In this document: piece by piece, positions 59,212-64,000 of the stretch
Numbering within the stretch: position 1 is the stretch's first letter
How the letters are laid out: each line of letters starts with the position of its first letter
Assembly (NCBI GenBank): GCA_964538505.1
Contig: CAZIDY010000014.1
Span: 1 to 64,000 of the forward strand
Length of the DNA: 64,000 bases
Source: Zeimonas sp964538505
GTDB lineage: Bacteria > Pseudomonadota > Gammaproteobacteria > Burkholderiales > Burkholderiaceae_E
Direction of reading: 5' to 3'
Notes under the pieces: generated by a model
The model's database searches: none
What the model was told of the DNA's origin: nothing
What the model saw: the letters and a program-made list of their open reading frames with translations, nothing else
Position numbers and translations under genes: made by a program

Positions 59212-60864
59212 TCACTGCCTCGGGCGAGCGTAGTAGTCCGGCAGGCGCAGCCCGTAGGCGCCGGTCGGCAGGCCGCGCGCGATGCGCACCTGCGTGCCGC
59301 TGTAGACCTCGTCGGGCTCCTGGCGGCCGGTGCGGTCGCGCATCGTGCGCAGCGGCCCCTTGTCGGGGCCGGTGAGGACGACGAGCTTCGGCATCAGGTG
59401 CCCGCCACGCGGCCGGTCGACGACGGCGGCGACCTCGCCCTCGCGCAGCTCGACCAGCGTGCCGACCGGATACACCCCGATCGCCAGCACGAAACGCTCG
59501 ACGAGATCGCGGCAGAACAGCGACTTCGACCACTCGTTCAGCGCCGACAGGGCATCCTCGACCGACAGCGGGTTCGCGTAGGCGCGCACCGCGGTGAGGC
59601 CGCTGAAGGCATCGACGATCGCGGCCATCCGGCCCGCAAGCCCGATGTCGTTGCCGCGCAGCTTGCGCGGGTAGCCCGAACCATCGATCCGTTCGTGGTG
59701 TTCGGCGATGCCGCGCAGCACGGCGGGAGGCACGCTGCCGGCACGCTCGAGCAGATCGAGTCCGATCGTCACGTGTTGCTGCACGAGCGCGTAATCGTGC
59801 GGCGCGAGCACGCCCGGCTGCTCGAGCAGCTCGCGAGGCAGCAGCGCCTTGCCGAGGTCGAGCAGCAATCCGACGAGCATGAGCTCGCGCAGTGCTTCGG
59901 CAGGCATGCCGAGCGCGCGACCGAAGGCGGCGAGGTTGGTTGCGACCGCCGATGCCGGATTGGGCCGTGGCGCGTTCTGTGCGTAGAGCGCTTCGGCCCA
60001 GCGCAGCGCGTCCGGTGCCTGCTGCAGCAGCCGGACGAAGGCGTCGACCGGTTCGTCGAGTAATGCGACTGCGGGCGTCGAGCCCTGGCGCACCTGCGCG
60101 ACGAGCGCGTCGGCCGCGCTGACGAGTCGCGCATGCACGATGCGCGCTTCGCCGACGCTCTCGCGGATCGGCGCGGGCTCCGCCGCGTCGACGGCGCCGA
60201 TCGTGTCGCCGTAACGCGCACGCAGCTCGTCGAGGTCGCACATGCGCGGGCCGGTGGCGCCTGCGCCCGCCGAGAACCAGCTGCGCAGCCGCGCGACCGT
60301 TCCCGTGCGCTCGCGGACCGGCTTGCCTTCGCTGGCCAGCAACAGTGCGCGCAGCCGCCCGCGCGCTTCGTTCGTCGGATGTACGTCGTCGCGCCGCTCG
60401 GCCGGTGCCGGCAGCAGCACGTGGCTGCGTCGCGCCGCGCCGCGCCGGGCGTGGCGCGGATTGCGCACGCTGTCCCGGACGTCGTCATCGAAGGTGCCGA
60501 TGCCCCCGGCCTCGCCCTCGGTGCGCGTCGAGGCGGCGGTCGGATCGTCGACCAGCGACAGCTTGTGCCCGCTCGAGAGCACCGCCGCCGCCTTGATCGC
60601 GTCGATCATGTCGGGCGACGAGCGCGCCGGGTCGACGCGAACCTGGCGGCAGTGCTTGCGCAGCGCCGATACCTCGTCGTCTCCGCTGACGAGCAGTCCG
60701 CCGGCCGGTAGCGGCGTGTCGCTCCAGGGGCGATCGAGCTCGGCGACGAACATGCCGGGCAACACCCGCAGTGCGTCGACGCGCAGGAGCTCGGCGCTGT
60801 CGTCGGCATCGAAGGACGACGGGTAGACGATCTCTTCGAGATCGGCAACGAAGGACGTGGACAT
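59212..60864 (-). CDS. HD-GYP-domain protein with altered HD motif (second copy)
   Basis: A 550-residue paralogue of the protein at 47200-48798, sharing the LPGMFVAELDRPWSDTP N-terminal segment, HHERIDGSGYP (389-399) and the C-terminal PTGAYGLRLPDYYA. The HD motif reads LLD (Leu335-Asp336), so the first metal His is lost, as is another His about 32 residues earlier that the first copy keeps. A long Arg-rich linker (110-240) separates the domains. It probably has a c-di-GMP-related sensing role. The ATG at 60864 matches the paralogue start. Confidence 0.87.
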   Translation of the reverse strand: MSTSFVADLEEIVYPSSFDADDSAELLRVDALRVLPGMFVAELDRPWSDTPLPAGGLLVSGDDEVSALRKHCRQVRVDPARSSPDMIDAIKAAAVLSSGHKLSLVDDPTAASTRTEGEAGGIGTFDDDVRDSVRNPRHARRGAARRSHVLLPAPAERRDDVHPTNEARGRLRALLLASEGKPVRERTGTVARLRSWFSAGAGATGPRMCDLDELRARYGDTIGAVDAAEPAPIRESVGEARIVHARLVSAADALVAQVRQGSTPAVALLDEPVDAFVRLLQQAPDALRWAEALYAQNAPRPNPASAVATNLAAFGRALGMPAEALRELMLVGLLLDLGKALLPRELLEQPGVLAPHDYALVQQHVTIGLDLLERAGSVPPAVLRGIAEHHERIDGSGYPRKLRGNDIGLAGRMAAIVDAFSGLTAVRAYANPLSVEDALSALNEWSKSLFCRDLVERFVLAIGVYPVGTLVELREGEVAAVVDRPRGGHLMPKLVVLTGPDKGPLRTMRDRTGRQEPDEVYSGTQVRIARGLPTGAYGLRLPDYYARPRQ

Positions 60865-61012
60865 GGCGCACAGATGGCAATCGACCGCGCGAGCATAGCC
60901 GCCGTCGTCTGCATCGACCGCGGCAAAAAGCACGGTCGAAGCCGCGTTTCTCTCGTCGGCGCCGGTTCGCGATGCACCTCGACGACAGCGGCGCCGCGCT
61001 ACACTGCCCGCG

Positions 61013-61654
61013 ATGACGAAGTTGTCCGAACTGCGCAAGAGCTACGAACGTGGCGAGCTCGACGAGCAGCACGCCGCGCCCGACCCCTTCGAGCAGTTCC
61101 GGCAATGGCTCGGGCAGGCGATCGGCGCCAACGTCCCGGAGCCAAACGCGATGACGCTGGCCACCGTCGGCGAGCAGGGCCGTCCGTCGACGCGCATCGT
61201 GCTGATCAAGGATTTCGACGAGCGCGGGATCGTCTGGTACAGCAACTACGAGAGCCGCAAGGGCCGGGAACTCGCCGGCAACCCGCAGGCAGCGCTGCAG
61301 TTCCACTGGGTGGAGCTCGAGCGCGTCGTGCGCATCGAAGGCCGGGTCACGCGGGTCGACGCCGGCGAGTCGGACGCCTATTACGCTTCCCGCCCATTGG
61401 CCTCGCGCATCGGCGCCTGGGCATCGGAACAGAGCCGGCCGCTCGCGTCACGGACCGCGCTGGTCGCGCGAGCCGCCGAGTTCGGCCTCAAATACGGCCT
61501 GCATCCCCCACGGCCGCCGCACTGGGGCGGCTACCGGCTCGCCCCCGACTACTGGGAGTTCTGGCAGGGCCGCCCCTCCCGCCTGCACGACCGTCTGTCG
61601 TACCAGCGCCCCCCCGGCACCACCACCTGGAAGATCCAGCGCCTCTCACCGTAA
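61013..61654 (+). CDS. pdxH: Pyridoxamine 5'-phosphate oxidase
   Basis: A 213-residue FMN enzyme that forms pyridoxal phosphate. Conserved parts are RIVLIKDFDERGIVWYSNY, SRKGRELAGNPQAAL, the Arg-rich SRPLASRIGAWASEQS and the C-terminal RLSP end. It is divergent from the second HD-GYP gene with a 148-base gap. Confidence 0.95.
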   Translation: MTKLSELRKSYERGELDEQHAAPDPFEQFRQWLGQAIGANVPEPNAMTLATVGEQGRPSTRIVLIKDFDERGIVWYSNYESRKGRELAGNPQAALQFHWVELERVVRIEGRVTRVDAGESDAYYASRPLASRIGAWASEQSRPLASRTALVARAAEFGLKYGLHPPRPPHWGGYRLAPDYWEFWQGRPSRLHDRLSYQRPPGTTTWKIQRLSP

Positions 61655-61706
61655 GGGAGTCGAGGCACCGCAGTGAGCGCGGTTACCCCCTTCCCCCTTC
61701 TCTTCC

Positions 61707-62075
61707 TCAATGCAACCTCCGCTCCAGCAACTCGAGTAGCGCCATCGCCGGCAACCGGCAGGCGCGGCTGCCGGCCCGCGCGACCGCGTCGCGCAGGCGC
61801 GACGCATTCGCGACGAGCGCCTCGAGTGCGCTGTCGTCGTCGCGCAGGAACGCGGTGGCGAGTGATTCGACCCAGGCGGGCGCTTCGCCGCCTCTGCTGC
61901 CGCATTGACAGGGCTCGCCGGCCTCGAGGCGCGCGGCGAGGGCGACCAGCCGCAGCCGCGTCGCGATCGGCAGGCGTATCTCGCCGACCAGCGCTTCACT
62001 GAGTTCGGAGGCGAGCCCGGCCTGCGCGGACGGGCAGTCGATCAGGCGGGCGACGGCGTACAGGGCAGGTGACAT
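61707..62075 (-). CDS. Hypothetical protein, about 122 residues
   Basis: I do not recognise this gene. It is Ala/Leu-rich and probably helical, with one Cys pair in GEPCQCGSRGG near residue 55 that could hold a metal or disulfide. It lies between pdxH (convergent) and metK, and codon use is ordinary for the window. It may be real, as no other frame explains the 500-base stretch, but no function can be proposed. Confidence 0.45.
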   Translation of the reverse strand: MSPALYAVARLIDCPSAQAGLASELSEALVGEIRLPIATRLRLVALAARLEAGEPCQCGSRGGEAPAWVESLATAFLRDDDSALEALVANASRLRDAVARAGSRACRLPAMALLELLERRLH

Positions 62076-62160
62076 GCTCCCATTGGAGCAGAGCGGGTCC
62101 GCTCCAGGCTTGATCGGCGTCAGCCCGGGGCGGATGGGACGGGAACGCCCCGACCGTTCG

Positions 62161-63327
62161 TCAGACGCCGGCGTCCGCTCGCAGCGTCTCGGCCTTGTCG
62201 GTGCGCTCCCAGGTGAACTCCGGCTCGTCGCGACCGAAGTGCCCGTAGGCGGCGGTCTTCTGGTAGCAGGGGCGAAGGAGGTCGAGCATCTGCACGATGC
62301 CGCGCGGGCGCAGGTCGAAGTGGCGCGCCACCAGTTCCGAGAGCTTCTCGTCGGCGACGACTCCGGTTCCCTCGGTCGTGACCATGATCGAGGTCGGCTT
62401 CGCGATGCCGATCGCGTACGACAACTGCACCAGGCAGCGGCGCGCCAGTCCGGCGGCGACGATGTTCTTCGCGACGTAGCGCGCGGCGTACGCGGCCGAG
62501 CGGTCGACCTTCGACGGATCCTTGCCCGAGAACGCGCCGCCGCCGTGCGGCGCCGAGCCGCCGTAGGTGTCGACGATGATCTTGCGGCCGGTCAGTCCGC
62601 AGTCGCCCTGCGGGCCGCCGACGACGAAGCGGCCGGTGGGATTCACCAGGTAGTTCACTTCGTTGCCGCGCATCGACTCCGGAATGACCGGCTTGATCAG
62701 CTCTTCGATCACCGCCTCGCGCACCTGCCCCTGGCCGATGTCGGGCGAGTGCTGCGTCGAGATGACGACGGTGTCGACCGATTGCGGGCGTCCGTCGGCA
62801 TAGCGCAGCGTGACCTGCGACTTCGCGTCCGGACGCAGCCATGCGAGCTTGCCGCTCTTGCGCAGTTGCGACTGACGCTCGACGAGTCGGTGCGCGTAGT
62901 AGATCGCCGCCGGCATGTACTCGGGGGTTTCGTCGCAGGCGTAGCCGAACATCAGGCCCTGGTCGCCGGCACCCTGGTCGAGGTTGTCGTCGCCGGCGTG
63001 GTCGACGCCCTGTGCGATGTCGGGCGACTGCTTGTCGTAGGCGACCAGCACGCCGCAGCCGCGCCAGTCGATGCCGAAGTCGGTGTTGTCGTAGCCGATC
63101 GACTTCAGCGTGTCGCGTGCGACCTGCATGTAGTCGACGGTGGCCGTCGACGTGATCTCGCCGGCCAGCACGACGAGACCGGTGGTGCACATCGTCTCGG
63201 CGGCGACGCGCGAGAGCTTGTCCTGCTCGAGCAGGGCGTCGAGGACGGCATCGGAAATCTGGTCGGCAACCTTGTCGGGGTGCCCTTCGGAGACCGATTC
63301 CGAGGTGAACAGATATTCGCTGGTCAT
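62161..63327 (-). CDS. metK: S-adenosylmethionine synthetase
   Basis: A 388-residue enzyme with SEGHPDKVADQISDA, the methionine loop region GAGDQGLMFGYA and the phosphate-binding GGGAFSGKDPSKVDRSAAY. The start at 63327 is preceded by AGGAGAG. The frame stays open further up, but the upstream sequence forms a structured leader and is likely untranslated. Confidence 0.96.
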   Translation of the reverse strand: MTSEYLFTSESVSEGHPDKVADQISDAVLDALLEQDKLSRVAAETMCTTGLVVLAGEITSTATVDYMQVARDTLKSIGYDNTDFGIDWRGCGVLVAYDKQSPDIAQGVDHAGDDNLDQGAGDQGLMFGYACDETPEYMPAAIYYAHRLVERQSQLRKSGKLAWLRPDAKSQVTLRYADGRPQSVDTVVISTQHSPDIGQGQVREAVIEELIKPVIPESMRGNEVNYLVNPTGRFVVGGPQGDCGLTGRKIIVDTYGGSAPHGGGAFSGKDPSKVDRSAAYAARYVAKNIVAAGLARRCLVQLSYAIGIAKPTSIMVTTEGTGVVADEKLSELVARHFDLRPRGIVQMLDLLRPCYQKTAAYGHFGRDEPEFTWERTDKAETLRADAGV

Positions 63328-63330
63328 AGG

Positions 63331-63428
63331 CTTCTCTCCTGTCGGCGCGCTGCCGACTTTCGAGAAGCGGCGACGCTTTAGCGGAACTTTCTGCGGACGC
63401 ATGATGCGCCGTCGCCGCCCCGCAAGTT
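63331..63428 (-). promoter_or_regulatory. Structured metK leader, candidate pseudoknot riboswitch
   Basis: On the minus strand, stem A pairs 63420-63428 with 63385-63396 (three-base bulge) and stem B pairs 63410-63418 with 63367-63375 (9 perfect pairs). The strands alternate A-B-A-B, which makes an H-type pseudoknot. Between them lies CCGCUAAAG. Downstream, 63362-63367 pairs with 63331-63336 around a GTCGGC/GCCGAC hairpin, closing the ribosome site. No known riboswitch class is claimed. Confidence 0.5.
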
Positions 63429-63453
63429 GTCTCATTAACTCGGCGGCACCCCG

Positions 63454-63459
63454 ATTATA
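63454..63459 (-). promoter_or_regulatory. metK promoter, -10 element
   Basis: A perfect TATAAT on the minus strand, giving transcription start near 63447 and a leader of about 120 bases. The -35 is poor. Confidence 0.6.
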
Positions 63460-63502
63460 GGGTAGGCTCGCGCCTCGCCAGAGGCCGCGTTCCGTTCATT
63501 CG

Positions 63503-64000
63503 ATGACGACCCCATCCATGCCCCCACGCCCTCCCGGCGTCGTGGCGTCATCACGCCGCCCCGGCGGCGGGGCGTCCTCCCGCCCGCCCGGCGGCGGGGC
63601 GTCCTCCCGCCCCGGGAACGGCGGCGTCGTGTTGGCCGTCCTGCGCGGGATCGGTCGGCTGCCGCTGCGCACGGCGAGGTCGCTGGGCTGGTTGCTCGGG
63701 TGGATCGCCTACGCGGCTTCGCCCGGCTACCGACGCAAGATCCGCACGAACCTGTGTCATGCCGGGCTCGATTCGCCGGCGATGCGCTGGCGCGTGGCCG
63801 GCGAGGCCGGGCGGACGATGGGCGAGCTGCCCTACGTCTGGACGCGCCCGCTCGCGCTGATCGCCGGGCAGGTGCGCTGCGAGAGGGCCGATCTCGACGT
63901 GCTCGAGGATGCCGAGCGCGCTGCCCGCGGGGTGCTCTTCGTCACGCCGCATCTCGGCGCCTTCGAGGTCGCCGCGCGCTGGTACGCGACGCGCGCGCCG
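63503..64000 (+). CDS. LpxL/HtrB-family lipid A acyltransferase, N-terminal part
   Basis: Open from the ATG at 63503 to the window end (166 residues). The family pattern is visible: a membrane-anchor region (41-75), SPGYRRKIRTNLCHAGL and the catalytic HLGAFE (His150, Glu155; Hx4E). It adds a secondary acyl chain to lipid A or a related acceptor. The first 40 residues are an unusual Pro/Gly/Ser/Arg tail with a repeated unit. Divergent from metK. An ATG 15 bases later is an alternative start. Confidence 0.85.
   Translation, partial: MTTPSMPPRPPGVVASSRRPGGGASSRPPGGGASSRPGNGGVVLAVLRGIGRLPLRTARSLGWLLGWIAYAASPGYRRKIRTNLCHAGLDSPAMRWRVAGEAGRTMGELPYVWTRPLALIAGQVRCERADLDVLEDAERAARGVLFVTPHLGAFEVAARWYATRAP
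63554..63607 (+). repeat. 27-bp tandem repeat at the start of the LpxL-type gene
   Basis: Two nearly identical 27-base units (63554-63580, 63581-63607) encode RRPGGGASS and RPPGGGASS; a third, partial unit follows. Frame is kept. Confidence 0.8.

Noticed and set aside
20..63990. tRNA, rRNA, CRISPR arrays, prophage or insertion sequence
   Set aside because: I searched by eye for cloverleaf ends, direct-repeat arrays and transposase motifs and found none that hold up.

Overview
The window is high-GC chromosomal DNA that reads as a betaproteobacterium, most likely Burkholderiales-like. Supporting signs are the N-type second ATPase, an S-adenosylhomocysteine (SAH) riboswitch ahead of ahcY, the folM/folB/ttcA and slt/NDUFA9-like/cca gene groups, TRAP transport and c-type cytochromes. 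I see no rRNA, tRNA, CRISPR array, prophage or complete insertion sequence. Genes are densely packed, and many are joined by 4-base stop/start overlaps.

Layout. 1-5284: a sodium/solute symporter (partial), ubiB and a TRAP transporter. 5295-11016: a MarR/amino-acid-permease pair divergent from a HAD hydrolase, an omega-transaminase and a UPF0261 protein. 11086-12143: a VapBC-type toxin-antitoxin pair and a solitary MazE-like antitoxin. 12120-16869 (minus): two diheme MauG/CcP-family proteins translationally coupled to a qNor-family protein whose quinol-site and Fe-B residues are changed in the way described for nitric oxide dismutase. 16932-17328: a large inverted repeat. 17381-27917 (minus): a tryptophan-tryptophylquinone (TTQ) amine dehydrogenase set (mauBEDA) followed by DUF1329, DUF1302, an MMPL/RND transporter, a TerB-like protein, a Ycf48-like protein and a monoheme cytochrome c, with a divergent AraC regulator at 28211. 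29321-35375: an Mrp Na+/H+ antiporter operon. 35491-48798: housekeeping genes (ttcA, folB, pteridine reductase, acyltransferase, midA, cytochrome c, cca, slt, fthC) and two c-di-GMP-type signalling genes. 49028-55794: an N-type ATPase operon, atpDCQRBEFAG. 55859-63327: methyl-cycle genes (metF, tlyA, ahcY behind a SAH riboswitch; metK behind a structured leader), plus a second HD-GYP gene and pdxH. 63503-64000: start of an LpxL-type acyltransferase.

How the parts may work together. The amine dehydrogenase would oxidise a primary amine in the periplasm and pass electrons to a c-type cytochrome. The diheme proteins could mature its TTQ cofactor or handle peroxide. The nearby NO-converting enzyme would either consume NO or, if it is a true dismutase, make O2 and N2 from it. 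This link is inferred from position only. The Mrp antiporter and the N-type ATPase suggest a role for a sodium or alternative ion circuit. The methyl-cycle genes form a unit with two RNA control elements, one recognised and one proposed here.
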